From Rutidosis leptorrhynchoides (lineage: Eukaryota > Streptophyta > Magnoliopsida > Asterales > Asteraceae), in NCBI RefSeq assembly GCF_046630445.1, contig NC_092337.1:364814001-364878000 (forward strand): a DNA stretch of 64,000 bases. The letters run 5' to 3'. Under the pieces are notes generated by a model, which had not been told where the DNA came from, ran no database searches, and worked only from the letters and a program-made list of their open reading frames with translations. The position numbers and the translations under genes were made by a program. Within the stretch, counting starts at the first letter, position 1. Every line of letters starts with the position of its first letter. This document shows positions 13,258 through 27,050 of the stretch, one piece after another.

Positions 13258-14292
13258 TCTGTATTATTTCAAGATATTATTAGTATACATAAAATATTAC
13301 GACGGAGTGATGTCCGAGTGATTTCAAAATAGTTTTTTGAATGAGTCAAAGCTAAGAAAATTATGGGTTATAGCTATGGAAGTGATGGGTATGGTTCATG
13401 GGTATGCTCGTGAGGTCAATCTAGTGTTTATCATCTCCGTTGCGTCTACGTACTTTCCTGGAATATTGAATCTCAATATTGATACGTGAGCACTCATAAC
13501 TTAACTTTTATATATCAATAGTGTATCCCTGACTAGTGCTCGAGTATATAGGATTATGCATGCTTGTACATTCGATATTGTCCTTAGATAGGTTTGTTGA
13601 ATCCTGAATTAGATACATATGCTATTGAGATAGGGTATATGATATGCATGTCATTGGAAAGCTAGCGAAAAATTAAGAACTTTTCATTTAGATATCGAAT
13701 GGTTTCGATGAACGGATTTGAAGTTATAGTCAACTGAATTTTAGTATTATTGTTAAAATGATTATTATTACTATCGTCGTTATTATTTTAATAGAAATAT
13801 TATTGTTATTATAAAATATCATTATTACTATTATGTTAGTATTATCATTTTATCATAATAACAATTTTAGTAAATATAAATATTGTTATTTTTTTATAGA
13901 ATAATAATAATTATTATTACAAAATAATACAACTTTTACTTATTATTATTATGATCAATATTATTTTATCAAATAAATAGGGGATACAAAGATATTTTTC
14001 GCCACGCGTAATATAATTACATTAATAATACTTACCACTATAGTTTTAAGATATTAAGTGAACTTTATAAATTTTACTACTTAAGATATATAAAAGTATA
14101 TTTTATCATATATAAACGTTAATATAAATTTTTATTAATAAATGACTTTTATTACTATAAAATCTAATAAATATATTTAAATATATAAAACGACTATAGT
14201 TAAGTTATATAATAAACACGTATAAATTTTAGAAGTCATTTTGGGTCAAGTTGACTTTTGTTGACTTTTGCATATTAGTCTCGAGCATTAGG

Positions 14293-17200
14293 TGTGATGA
14301 CCCGGGAATTTCCGACCAAATTTAAACATAATCTTATATGATTCGACTCGATAAGCAAAGTCTATTAAACCGAGTCTCATTATGTTTGAACTATTTCATG
14401 ATAACATTTGACCTTTAACTATTTCCGACGATTCACGAACCTTTAATTGTAACTAAGAATGTAAATATAAATAATTATATATAAAACTAATTATATTAGT
14501 ATTAATGAACTATTAAGTAATTTTGTTATTATAAAAGATAACATTTAATAACTAAAGATTTTCATTTTGAATATATATAGTATATTGTATATAAATGATT
14601 CAAACATATTTTACCAACGTTATCAAAATATTAAATGTACAATGTTATACTTTGTAGTTAATTGTTTAATATACATAATTAATCATCTACTCAACATTTA
14701 AAACATGATTTTATATATATGGTAGTATACATATATACATAAATATAACTATATATATATGATTTTATACATAATTATTATATTATGTATATGTAGAAAT
14801 TTATATTTATAATATATCTATGATGAAATAATGTACTATTTTAATAAATATATATAATACTTACATATATAAAACATTTATATTTTTCATAATTACATAC
14901 ATAAGTATAATATAATTAGTATGTAAATAAATATTATAATATATTTATATTAAAATGCATAAATATATAATATTCAGTATATGTTACAATACATATTACA
15001 TAATTATTAAATATTACATAATAATAGATGATATTAATAAATTAAATTTAAATACAAATATAGTTGTTGTAGTAATGTTATTTGTATCGTCAAATATCAA
15101 TATTTGTATTCATAATATCACTTTATATCATATAAAGATGAAATTGGATGTATAAATTAGATTATTATTACTAATATTATTATTATCGATAAAATATTAA
15201 TATTATCATAATTAGTATGGTATTATTATTATTATTATTATTATCATTTTTACAATTATTATTATCATTAATATTATATTTATCATTATTATTAATTTTA
15301 TTAATATTATTAGATATTAATAGTATTGTTATTATATATTATTATTATTAATTAAAAAAAACAGTAGGGATCTATATTATACGCGTGACCTCTGTATCCT
15401 TTATCTCTATTATTATTATTTTTTTTGTTTCTTTCCTGCTCCCAACTCGTGAACCTATGTTGACATTTTCTCCATTTTTTATCAACCGATCTCTATTATT
15501 ACAACATGATTATGTATAATTGCAAATCAAATAAAAAGGAAATCCAATGGGATTAAAGAGCACAGCGATATTTTTTTTTTCTTCTTCTCTGCACGCTCCA
15601 ATTTTTTTTTTCTCTTAATTCAATTTCGAATAAAGTTTCAAAATCTAAAAATGCAGAAAGGTTAGAAATCTTTCTTTGAATCTATCTGCAAAATCTCAAC
15701 TCTCAAATCTTTATATCGATCTTGAATTTTGAAGTCAAAGTTTAGTTTAAAAAAAGTCAACAATTGTTCTTGAGATAAATTCGCGTTCGTGTATATGTTT
15801 CTGATCAAATTGACGATTCCAATAGTTTTTATACATGTTTAGAAAACTATTTCGTGTTATAAACATTATCTATAATGTTATCTATTACGAAATCAATTTT
15901 TTTTGTTTTGTTCCAAGAACCGGCGCTGCAGTAGGCCTTTATTATTTTTTTTATTTATTTTAGAACCCAAATTATTTTTTTTTCTGTAATGTTTTGAAGC
16001 TTTAAAGGGAACCCCGATTTTTTTTTTTTTTGGTTATTGATGTTTTGTTGAATCCATGAGACTTGTGGAGAAGAAGAGGAATAGAAGAAAAACAGTTTAT
16101 ATATAAAATTTAAATTCGATATTAGTACAGAGAATCAGAATTGGTGGGATGGTCGAGAGTGTTTGCGTGTGAGCATGTGGTCACGAGATCGAGTCCAAAG
16201 GACGGTAGTTTCTTTTTTTTTTGAAACTCTTTTCATGTGAGGTAGTTTTCTTTTCTAATTTTATTATTGTTATTATATATTAATTATTATTAGTATTATT
16301 ATTATTATTGTGATTGTTTTGATTGTTATTGTTATTGTTATTATTAGTATCATACTTGTTATCATATTTGAAAGTATTATAGACATTACTATTATTATTA
16401 TGATAGGTATTAATAATATTATTATTAGTAATAAACTTATCATTTTAGTATTTTATCATCATTAGGATTATGATTATGATTATCATTATTATTATTATGA
16501 AGGAAATAAAAATATATTATTATCATCAATATTAGAATTTGTACCGGTTTATAAATAATAGTATCATCAGTACATTTACGATTAATAATATCATATTTAT
16601 CAGTATCATCATTAATATTTACTAGTATTATTATGATTATCATTTATCATTTTATAAATATTAGAACCCTTATTATTAACATAAGTATGGTATTAGTATT
16701 AATATTATTTTAGAGTTATTATTATTAGTATCATTAACAGTTATCATTTTCATTTTTTTTGCTATTAGTATTATCATTATTAATAAAATTATTATTATTA
16801 TTAGTAAATCATTATTATCTAAATTATTATTTTAACAAATAAATCTTTTGTACACTATATATATACTTATGGTATATACTAGGATTGTATTAATAATTCA
16901 CATAACAAACTAATAAAATTTCATAAATACAATACTAACCACAAATATATGTATATAAATATATTAATGTCACTATTTATATAAACGTAAATCATTATAG
17001 ATATATATACATAAAATAGATATATATATATATATATAAAATATAACTTAAAATATAATATAAGTATACGTTTTAAAATAAAGGTTAGAATAAATTCTAC
17101 AAAACTATAATATATAATAATACATATTAATAAATGAAATTTTGTAACTTACATTATACGTATTAATATATACACAATTGATATAGGTTCGTGAATCCGA

Positions 17201-18093
17201 GGCCAACCTTGCATTGTTCAATGACGTCATATGTATTTTTACTACAAAATACAGTATCGTGAGTTTCATTTGCCTTTTTACCCTTTATATTTTTGGGCTG
17301 AGAATACATGCGCAACTTTTATAACTGTTTTACGAAATTGACACAAGTACGTGAAACTACATTCTATGGTTGGATTATCGAAGTCGAATATGCCCCTTTT
17401 TATTAAGTCTGGTAATCTAAGAATTAGGGAACAGACACCCTAATTGACGCGAATCCTAAAGATAGATCTATCGGGCCCAACAAGCCCCATCCAAAGTACC
17501 GGATGTTTTAGTACTTCGAAATTTATATCATGTCTGAAGGAGGATCCCGGAATGATGGGGATATTCTTATATATGCATATTGTTAATGTCGGTTACCAGG
17601 TGTTCAATCCATATGAATGATATTTTTGTCTCTATGCATGGGACGTATGTTTATGAGAAATGGAAATCTGAAATCTTGTGGTCTATTAAAATGATGGAAA
17701 CGATTGTTTAAGTTAAACTAATGAACTCACCAACCTTTTGGTTGACACTTTAAAGCATGTTTATTCTCAGGTACGAAAGAAATCTTCCGCTGTGTATTTG
17801 TTCATTTTATAGATATTACTTGGAGTCATTCATGGCATATTTCAAAAGACGTTGCATTCGAGTCGTCGAGTTCATCAAGATTATTATCAAGTCAATTATA
17901 GTTGGATATATTATGAAATGGTATGCATGCCTGTCAACTTTCGATGTAATGAAAGTTTGTCTTTTCAAAAACGAATGCAATGTTTGTAAAATGTATCATA
18001 TAGAGGTCAAGTACCTCGCGATGTAATCAACTGTTGTGAATCGTTTATAATCGATATGGACTTCGTCCGGATGGATTAGGACGGGTCTTCACA
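14293..18093 (+). repeat. 5' LTR of the 14293-26122 element
   Basis: 3801 bp. It has a conserved 5' end, GATTCACGAACC at 14430-14441, and a long variable segment rich in ATT/TTA repeats (15170-15350, 16260-16830). The inverse motif GGTTCGTGAATC is at 17186-17197, followed by the conserved block set at 17294-17794. A frame of 89 codons at 17757-18026 is present in both LTRs but resembles no known protein and overlaps conserved non-coding blocks. Confidence 0.9.
16150..16196 (+). promoter_or_regulatory. tRNA-like A-box/B-box pair in LTR
   Basis: TGGTCGAGAGTG (16150-16161) resembles a Pol III A box and GAGATCGAGTCC (16185-16196) a B box, at tRNA-like spacing and followed by a T run. The second LTR holds the same pair at 24202-24213 and 24237-24248. 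It could be a fossil SINE or tRNA captured by the LTR. Activity is not shown by sequence. Confidence 0.5.
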
Positions 18094-18095
18094 GT

Positions 18096-18113
18096 TGGTA
18101 TCAGAGCGGTGGT
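18096..18113 (+). other. Primer-binding site, initiator-tRNA-Met type
   Basis: TGGTATCAGAGC, followed by GGTGGT, lies two bases after the 5' LTR. This is the standard plant LTR-retrotransposon PBS complementary to the 3' end of initiator methionine tRNA. Confidence 0.9.
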
Positions 18114-18705
18114 CTTAGCGAACCAGGTCTTGCATTAGTGAGTCTAACTGATAGTCGTTAGAATGCATTAATGAGTCTGGACTTCGACCGTGTTTGCATG
18201 TCAAAAGTTTTGCTTATCATTTAGTATCGAAAAATTATTTGCTTATCATCCTTAAAGTCTAAGACACGTCTTACTTCCTTTATTGCATAGACAGTGTATA
18301 GTTAAATTCATATCTTAGCGTATCTGTTATTGTTACCTTTGCCTGACAGCTTCCGTAGATTCCTCCGTAGCTTATGGGATTTTAGTATTATATATGCATA
18401 TGTAAATTATGTATTGCAGGGTACTAATCTACATCCTATAATCTATTTCTTATCGAAAATCCTTCATCTGATCGTACGAGATGAATCCCTCAACCAGTTC
18501 GAGTCCATCAGATTTCGATAGCTATTTCAATAGTTATTCCGACAGCTATTTCGATATGGATTTCCACTCGAGCTCCGAAAGCAGAGTAACCGGAATGAAT
18601 CGATCAATTAGCCATCATCTATTCTGAATGAATTGGAGATGGGTTCGTAGTCGACTTAATCAATGGAAACGCGAAGAAGGCGATCATTTCCACTAACCAA
18701 ATTCA

Positions 18706-19017
18706 CCTCTTGACAATGAACCTAAAACGTTTACCGGCGAACCTGTTCGAGACACCATTTTCTCTCTCATTTCCAAAGTATCTCATCACGATCATATACT
18801 ATCTCAGATTCTAAACCTCATTCATCCGCTCGTCCGAACCGACAATCATCCCGGTGTAATAGAAGAAGTTAACGAACTTCGCGCATAAGTTGTAGTCTTG
18901 GAAAATATGGTGCAAAACGTACCAGCTTCATCCAAATCACCGGCACCAACAGTACCACCAACAACCCAAATTTCAATATCACATGCCTCAACATCTCAAT
19001 CTATACCTCGAGTATAA
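18706..19017 (+). pseudogene. Decayed gag-like reading frame
   Basis: A frame of about 103 codons without an obvious start. It contains FTGEPVRDTIFSLIS, then HDHILSQILNLIHPLV, then a heptad-like leucine stretch (EEVNELRA...VLENMV) suggesting a coiled coil, then a Pro/Ser/Thr-rich tail. One in-frame TAA interrupts it at 18886. A homologous frame with a frameshift occurs at the same place in the second complete element (53391-53637). Its position just after the PBS suggests the N-terminus of a gag from an autonomous partner; that assignment is inference. Confidence 0.5.
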
Positions 19018-20572
19018 TCATCATTCTACATGACATTCTACATCAGTTATCTTCGTTCGACATGGTGATTATGTAATCTCTAATGTTTTATAGATTATTT
19101 ATTCTAGTTCCAACTGAAAACTAAATGAGTTTAATATCATGTTAACTCATTAAATTCATGATTACATTTGAAGAAAATATATATGTATATATGTTTTCAT
19201 AAAGATTGTAATTAAAAATTCTTTTGTACAAACTGTTAATAATAAAAATATTTTAACGGGTAGGTAATACCCGAGGAATATTTAAATTTCACATTAATAA
19301 GTTACACTGTATATTCTTCGAATCTGATTCAACAGTTATTCACTATCCTATTTACAACCACCGGGATACTTATCCATTCACCAAAGAATAACTATTTTCA
19401 TTCAAATTCAATTTCATATTTGAATTTTGACCTATCAGAATCCAACAAGTGGCATAATGAAGAAATAATGGACACAATAAAAATTGATTAGAAACAGACT
19501 AATTAACAATATTAAATTTTATTAAGAAACCACGCTAACAAAATCCTAGCTAACTGTTCCTAGCTAACTGTTAATTCCGTATTACATTTTATTTATCGCA
19601 ATTTATTTATCGCAATTTATATTCTCGCAATTTTATTTATTGTCATTTAATTTCTGTTATTTACTTTACGCACTTTATTTATCGTCATTTAATTTCTGTT
19701 ATTTATTTTACGCACTTTAAATATCGGGACACGTATACAAGGTTTTGACATATCATATCGACACATCTATATATATTATTTGGAATCACCATAGACACTC
19801 TATATGCAGTAATGATCGAGTTCTCTATACAGGGTTGAGGTTGATTCTATAATAATATATATACTTTGAGTTGTGATCGAGTCTGAGACATGTACACGGG
19901 TCACGATACGTATTAATTAATTCAAATATTATATATTAAACTATATATGAATGATTGCACTGTCAACTGTGGACTATCGACTGTGGACTAATAACATTGG
20001 ACAATTAAAATGAATTAAAATATTGAATATAACATATGAAACTAAACAATTCTTCAAGTTTGCCACTTGATTTCGTCTTAAACCTCATTTGTATCTTCAC
20101 GATTACATTCTGCGTTCAAACCTTTCATGATTCTTGAAAACACCTCAATCGATAGGATGAATCAACCGCACTTCAACTACGGAAGGAAAGATTTATGCAT
20201 ATAGTTATGCACCTGAGAAACTCTCGGCAATTGAGTAAAAGTTTAACACGTAGCCGCGTCAGATCATTTGGCATTTATTAACAAAAATAACTTTGCGATC
20301 CCTTTTCAAAATTAGCCAATTTTGTCACAGCTCCAACAAGTCAACTTCGACTTTTCGTACGAAACAACCTTATTATAACGTTTATATATACGCGTGCTCT
20401 TTTATTGTTACCAGGTAACCTTTCATATTCCATCATATTACCATCAGCGTTTAATCATCTAAAAACACAATTCTCCTGAAACCACCTCGGATTAATAACC
20501 GATGATTCAGATATCATAGCATTAAATGCAGAGGAAACAGAAAAATGGTAGATGGTCTAAACGGACAAAAGT

Positions 20573-20755
20573 TTGATGATAAATAAAGGAGTGTTAGGAA
20601 CGCTCGATAGAAAATTGGGTATTGAAAAACAGATTGAGTTACCCATGAAGGAGACCAAGGACAAATACAAGGACCAAATCCTATATTCAAAGGATTCAGG
20701 TAATTCTGGATCCGTTGAAATCTTTAGAGAATATCTTGCTCTGAAGTCATGTTAA
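20573..20755 (+). pseudogene. Conserved internal frame of unknown function
   Basis: Open for 60 codons, with LGTLDRKLGIEKQIE and KDKYKDQILYSKDSG. A related stretch occurs about 330 bp downstream (20905-21060) with 'caatagaaaatatagtaccg', so the region is an imperfect direct repeat. The other complete element has the equivalent at 55186-55383 (METLNRKFSTKKRIMRNYE). Conserved between two families, but stops and indels differ. No known domain recognised. Confidence 0.35.
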
Positions 20756-22308
20756 AATCTTGCGGAAAATCTTTCTCCATCAACCGTCGAACTTAGAAAT
20801 TCCAAAATATCATCATCAATATCTTTGATATTTCTGAGGATATTTTCATAAATATTCTCGTCCGAAATTATATACCTCTTCGTGCTTCCTGTGTATCAAT
20901 ATATTGGAAACATTCAATAGAAAATATAGTACCGAAAAGCAGATTATGCGAAACTATGAAGAAAGCCGTGGATAAATCACAAAGAATAAGTTTGACTTCA
21001 AAGAATCCAAATAATTCAATGTCTGCTAAAGTCTATAGTGAATAACTTGCTCCTTACTCTAAACCCTTGCAGACAATAGTTTCTATCATCCTCTGATCTT
21101 AGATATTCTGAGATATTATCGTACCTTTCATTATAAATATCCTCCATATTTCTGGAGATATTTTTATAACTATTCTTATCTGAAATCATTAATCTTTTCG
21201 TGCTATCAGTATTACATCATATAGAAACTGTTAGTTTCTATATTCTGTAAATTTTCAAGCTTAAAATATGAATGTTATTGTAGTAATGATGGGAACTGAT
21301 GCATGAGTTAGTATAATATAATGACACTTGATCAACGTGATTATATTACAGTAAGTCATGCTGAGTTTCTAAATGAAACGTGATGATTCACAGATCATAA
21401 CGTCATCATGTGCCATGTTACATAACTCTTTCATCCTACTTAACTCCGTAACAAATCAAGAAAATGTATTCTTGATGGTTCTATCTTCCGTGATGTTGAT
21501 AAATTTGAAAATCAAATCGTGCTATCACGTTCCTTCATGCTTAGAACATTATAATCATTCGAAACTCTATATCTATAAATTCTGGACCATTATTCGCTTG
21601 ACTTGAAGTCGGGAAGAGAAAACAAAAGCATAGTGCTTTGAAATATAAGGGAGAATATAAAGTCCGATAACAACACATAAATTACAAACCGTGTATATCA
21701 ATGTTTATCGCAACATAAAGACACGGGAGAATTAAAAACATTATAATCCCGAGGGCGAAGTAGAAGAAAGCAGATTCCTCTGGTGGAAGTTGGAAAAGGA
21801 GAATGATTGTTGCGATAGTAAGGATGAGGACAAGGATCAGAACTGGATTAATCATTTTCGGAATCTTTTGGATGTATGAACTAAGAAAGAAAGTATAAGA
21901 ATGGTGAGAATAATGGAAAGGAAGAGCTTAATTTATACTGGAAATATCAGACGTAGTAATCGGGGCAGATCACCGTATTTAATTAAAGAGATCTTAATTT
22001 CCATAAATCCCGAAGAATCAGATTTTATAGATCTTCAAGATTTTCTTTAAATCCCTTAAATTCCGGAATTCAACCAAGGCAATGTCAAAAGTTAAGACGC
22101 GCCTTATTTTCTAAATTCAAACCTGACTACGTCAAAAGTTAAAAACAAATCTTTGTTTCTCATTTCATCCTTTTGTGAATAGCTTCATTCGCACTCTTCG
22201 AATAATCGAATTATTTTTATCCATATTACTCAATGATGATAAAACTCAAGTTATCAACTCATATTCGTCAGGAAAACATATTTATTGTTAGCTATGACGA
22301 CCTCACTC

Positions 22309-22344
22309 AAATTTCGGGACGAAATTTCTTTAACGGGTAGGTAC
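22309..22344 (+). other. 3' LTR-adjacent hairpin and polypurine-like tail
   Basis: AAATTTCG-gga-CGAAATTT is a perfect 8-bp inverted repeat, followed by 'tctttaacgggtaggtac' up to the 3' LTR at 22345. The same arrangement precedes the 3' LTR at 56635, and a half version precedes the one at 12030. It occupies the place of the polypurine tract used for plus-strand priming. Confidence 0.65.
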
Positions 22345-25300
22345 TGTGATGACCCGGGAATTTCCGACCAAATTTAAACATAATCTTATATGATTCGACT
22401 CAATAAGCAAAGTCTATTAAACCGAGTCTCATTATGTTTGAACTATTTCATGATAACATTTGACCTTTAACTATTTCCGACGATTCACGAACCTTTAATT
22501 GTAACTAAGAATGTAAATATAAATAATTATATATAAAACTAATTATATTAGTATTAATGAACTATTAAGTAATTTTGTTATTATAAAAGATAACATTTAA
22601 TAACTAAAGATTTTCATTTTGAATATATATAGTATATTGTATATAAATGATTCAAACATATTTTACCAACGTTATCAAAATATTAAATGTACAATGTTAT
22701 ACTTTGTAGTTAATTGTTTAATATACATAATTAATCATCTACTCAACATTTAAAACATGATTTTATATATATGGTAGTATACATATATACATAAATATAA
22801 CTATATATATATGATTTTATACATAATTATTATATTATGTATATGTAGAAATTTATATTTATAATATATCTATGATGAAATAATGTACTATTTTAATAAA
22901 TATATATAATACTTACATATATAAAACATTTATATTTTTCATAATTACATACATAAGTATAATATAATTAGTATGTAAATAAATATTATAATATATTTAT
23001 ATTAAAATGCATAAATATATAATATTCAGTATATGTTACAATACATATTACATAATTATTAAATATTACATAATAATAGATGATATTAATAAATTAAATT
23101 TAAATACAAATATAGTTGTTGTAGTAATGTTATTTGTATCGTCAAATATCAATATTTGTATTCATAATATCACTTTATATCATATAAAGATGAAATTGGA
23201 TGTATAAATTAGATTATTATTACTAATATTATTATTATCGATAAAATATTAATATTATCATAATTAGTATGGTATTATTATTATTATTATTATCATTTTT
23301 ACAATTATTATTATCATTAATATTATATTTATCATTATTATTAATTTTATTAATATTATTAGATATTAATAGTATTGTTATTATATATTATTATTATTAA
23401 TTAAAAAAAACAGTAGGGATCTATATTATACGCGTGACCTCTGTATCCTTTATCTCTATTATTATTATTTTTTTTGTTTCTTTCCTGCTCCCAACTCGTG
23501 AACCTGTGTTGACATTTTCTCCATTTTTTATCAACCGATCTCTATTATTACAACATGATTATGTATAATTGCAAATCAAATAAAAAGGAAATCCAATGGG
23601 ATTAAAGAGCACAGCGATATTTTTTTTTTCTTCTTCTCTGCACGCTCCAATTTTTTTTTTCTCTTAATTCAATTTCGAATAAAGTTTCAAAATCTAAAAA
23701 TGCAGAAAGGTTAGAAATCTTTCTTTGAATCTATCTGCAAAATCTCAACTCTCAAATCTTTATATCGATCTTGAATTTTGAAGTCAAAGTTTAGTTTAAA
23801 AAAAGTCAACAATTGTTCTTGAGACAAATTCGCGTTCGTGTATATGTTTCTGATCAAATTGACGATTCCAGTAGTTTTTATACATGTTTAGAAAACTATT
23901 TCGTGTTATAAACATTATCTATAATGTTATCTATTACGAAATCAATTTTTTTTGTTTTGTTCCAAGAACCGACGCTGCAGTAGGCCTTTAGTATTTTTTT
24001 TATTTATTTTAGAACCCAAATTATTTTTTTTTCGGTAATGTTTTGAAGCTTTAAAGGGAACCCCGATTTTTTTTTTTTTTTTTGGTTATTGATGTTTTGT
24101 TGAATCCATGAGACTTGTGGAGAAGAAGAGGAATAGAAGAAAAACAGTTTATATATAAAATTTAAATTCGATATTAGTACAGAGAATCAGAATTGGTGGG
24201 ATGGTCGAGAGTGTTTGCGTGTGAGCATGTGGTCACGAGATCGAGTCCAGAGGACGGTAGTTTCTTTTTTTTTTTTGAAACTCTTTTCATGTGAGGTAGT
24301 TTTCTTTTCTAATTTTATTATTGTTATTATATATTAATTATTATTAGTATTATTATTATTATTGTGATTGTTTTGATTGTTATTGTTATTATTAGTATCA
24401 TACTTGTTATCATATTTGAAAGTATTATAGACATTACTATTATTATTATGATAGGTATTAATAATATTATTATTAGTAATAAACTTATCATTTTAGTATT
24501 TTATCATCATTAGGATTATGATTATGATTATCATTATTATTATTATGAAGGAAATAAAAATATATTATTATCATCAATATTAGAATTTGTACCGGTTTAT
24601 AAATAATAGTATCATCAGTACATTTACAATTAATAATATCATATTTATCAGTATCATCATTAATATTTACTAGTATTATTATGATTATCATTTATCATTT
24701 TATAAATATTAGAACCCTTATTATTAACATAAGTATGGTATTAGTATTAATATTATTTTAGAGTTATTATTATTAGTATCATTAACAGTTATCATTTTCA
24801 TTTTTTTTGCTATTAGTATTATCATTATTAATAAAATTATTATTATTATTAGTAAATCATTATTATCTAAATTATTATTTTAACAAATAAATCTTTTGTA
24901 CACTATATATATACTTATGGTATATACTAGGATTGTATTAATAATTCACATAACAAACTAATAAAATTTCATAAATACAATACTAACCACAAATATATGT
25001 ATATAAATATATTAATGTCACTATTTATATAAACGTAAATCATTATAGATATATATACATAAAATAGATATATATATAAAATATAACTTAAAATATAATA
25101 TAAGTATACGTTTTAAAATAAAGGTTAGAATAAATTCTACAAAACTATAATATATAAATAATACATATTAATAAATGAAATTTTGTAACTTACATTATAC
25201 GTATTAATATATACACAATTGATATAGGTTCGTGAATCCGAGGTCAACCCTGCATTGTTCAATGACGTCATATGTATTTTTACTACAAAATACAGTATCG

Positions 25301-26122
25301 TGAGTTTCATTTGCCTTTTTACCCTTTATATCTTTGGGCTGAGAATACATGCGCAACTTTTATAACTGTTTTACGAAATTGACACAAGTACGTGAAACTA
25401 CATTCTATGGTTGGATTATCGAAGTCGAATATGCCCCTTTCTATTAAGTCTGGTAATCTAAGAATTAGGGAACAGACACCCTAATTGACGCGAATCCTAA
25501 AGATAGATCTATCGGGCCCAACAAGCCCCGGATGTTTTAGTACTTCGAAATTTATATCATGTCCGAAGGAGGATCCCGGAATGATGGGGATATTCTTATA
25601 TATGCATATTGTTAATGTCGGTTACCAGGTGTTCAATCCATATGAATGATATTTTTGTCTCTATGCATGGGACGTATGTTTATGAGAAATGGAAATCTGA
25701 AATCTTGTGGTCTATTAAAATGATGGAAACGATTGTTTAAGTTAAACTAATGAACTCACCAACCTTTTGGTTGACACTTTAAAGCATGTTTATTCTCAGG
25801 TACGAAAGAAATCTTCCGCTGTGTATTTGCTCATTTTATAGATATTACTTAGAGTCATTCATGGCATATTTCAAAAGACGTTGCATTCGAGTCGTCGAGT
25901 TCATCAATATTATTATCAAGTCAATTATAGTTGGATATATTATGAAATGGTATGCATGCCTGCCAACTTTCGATGTAATGAAAGTTTGTCTTTTCAAAAA
26001 CGAATGCAATGTTTGTAAAATGTATCATATAGAGGTCAAGTACCTCGCGATGTAATCAACTGTTGTGAATCGTTTATAATCGATATGGACTTCGTCCGGA
26101 TGGATTAGGATGGGTCTTCACA
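22345..26122 (+). repeat. 3' LTR of the 14293-26122 element
   Basis: 3778 bp, TGTGATGACC...TTCACA. It matches the 5' LTR except for scattered substitutions, microsatellite length changes and a 12-bp loss near 25528 (ccatccaaagta is absent). Confidence 0.9.
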
Positions 26123-27050
26123 TTAGGATTGTGGTACACTATGACTTGACCAAAAATTGTTAGACAAATATTGACCAACATATAAATATATATAATTAAT
26201 ATAGGTTCGTGAATTCGAGGCCAACCTTGCACTTGTTAAATGACGTTATATGTATTTTTACTACGAAATACAGTATGGTGAGTTTCATTTGCTCCCTTTT
26301 ATATATATTTTTGGGACTGAGAATACATGCGCTGTTTTTATAAATGTTTTACGAAATAGGCACAAGTACTAAAACTAATTCTATGTGGGTTTAAACCAGA
26401 AATATACCCTTAGCTTGGTAACATTAAACTACTTGTCTATGTACGGTAGGCGCGAATCCTAAAGATAGATCTATTGGGCCTGACAAACCCCATCCTGACT
26501 ATGGGATGCTTTAGTACTTCGAGGTTATTTTAAACACACCTGATCTGGTGTACTTCAGAGGGTAAAACATGAACGTTAAGGCTTGTTACCGGGTGCCTAC
26601 AACTTATAGAATAATTTTATACACTTGCGAGTGTACATATATTTATAAACGGAAATCTTGTGGTCTATTAATATATTGAAATGATTGTTATGATAAACCT
26701 ATGAACTCACCAACCTTTTGGTTGACACTTTAAAGCATGTTTATTCTCAGGTATTAAAGAAATCTTCCGCTGTGCATTAACTCATTTTAAGGATATTACT
26801 TGGAGTCATTCATGGCATATTTTGAAAGACGTTGCATTCAAGTCATTGAGTTCATCAAGATTATTATTAAGTCAATTATAGTTGGATGTATTATGAAATG
26901 GTGTGCATACCGTCAATTTTTGTTGTAAAGAAAGTTTGTCTTTTAAAAACGAATGCAATGTTTGTAAAATGTATCATATAGAGGTCAAATACCTCGCGAT
27001 GTAATCAACTATTGTGAATCATTTATAATGTATATGAACGGGTCCTTTCA
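26123..27050 (+). mobile_element. Right part of the LTR split by the 14293-26122 element
   Basis: It begins with the second TTAGG. It carries GGTTCGTGAATT at 26204-26215 and the conserved LTR blocks at 26312-26330, 26449-26491, 26651-26670 and 26705-26774, and ends 'gggtcctttca' at 27050. Joined to 12030-14292 this gives an LTR of about 3.2 kb. The next base starts Tat/Athila-like LTR sequence. Confidence 0.75.

Larger units (their letters stand above)
14293..26122 (+). mobile_element. Complete non-autonomous LTR retrotransposon (LARD-like), 11.8 kb
   Basis: Both LTRs are complete (14293-18093 and 22345-26122), start TGTGATGACCCGG and end GGTCTTCACA. The flanking 5 bp are TTAGG on both sides (14288-14292, 26123-26127), a perfect target duplication. 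A TGGTATCAGAGC primer-binding site starts at 18096 and a conserved hairpin-containing tail precedes the 3' LTR. The 4.25-kb internal region has no gag-pol, only a short decayed gag-like frame, so it must be mobilised by another element. Divergence between the LTRs is about twenty substitutions over 3.8 kb by eye, so insertion is recent. It lies inside the LTR of the 11999-27050 remnant. Confidence 0.9.

Noticed and set aside
16141-16200. True tRNA gene in the LTR
   Set aside because: A and B boxes fit, but no paired acceptor stem or clear anticodon arm could be drawn by eye; reported only as tRNA-like.
17757-18026. 89-codon frame present in both LTRs of one element
   Set aside because: Identity reflects recent LTR duplication; the related LTR at 26740-27003 breaks the frame while keeping the nucleotide blocks, so the conservation is at DNA/RNA level.
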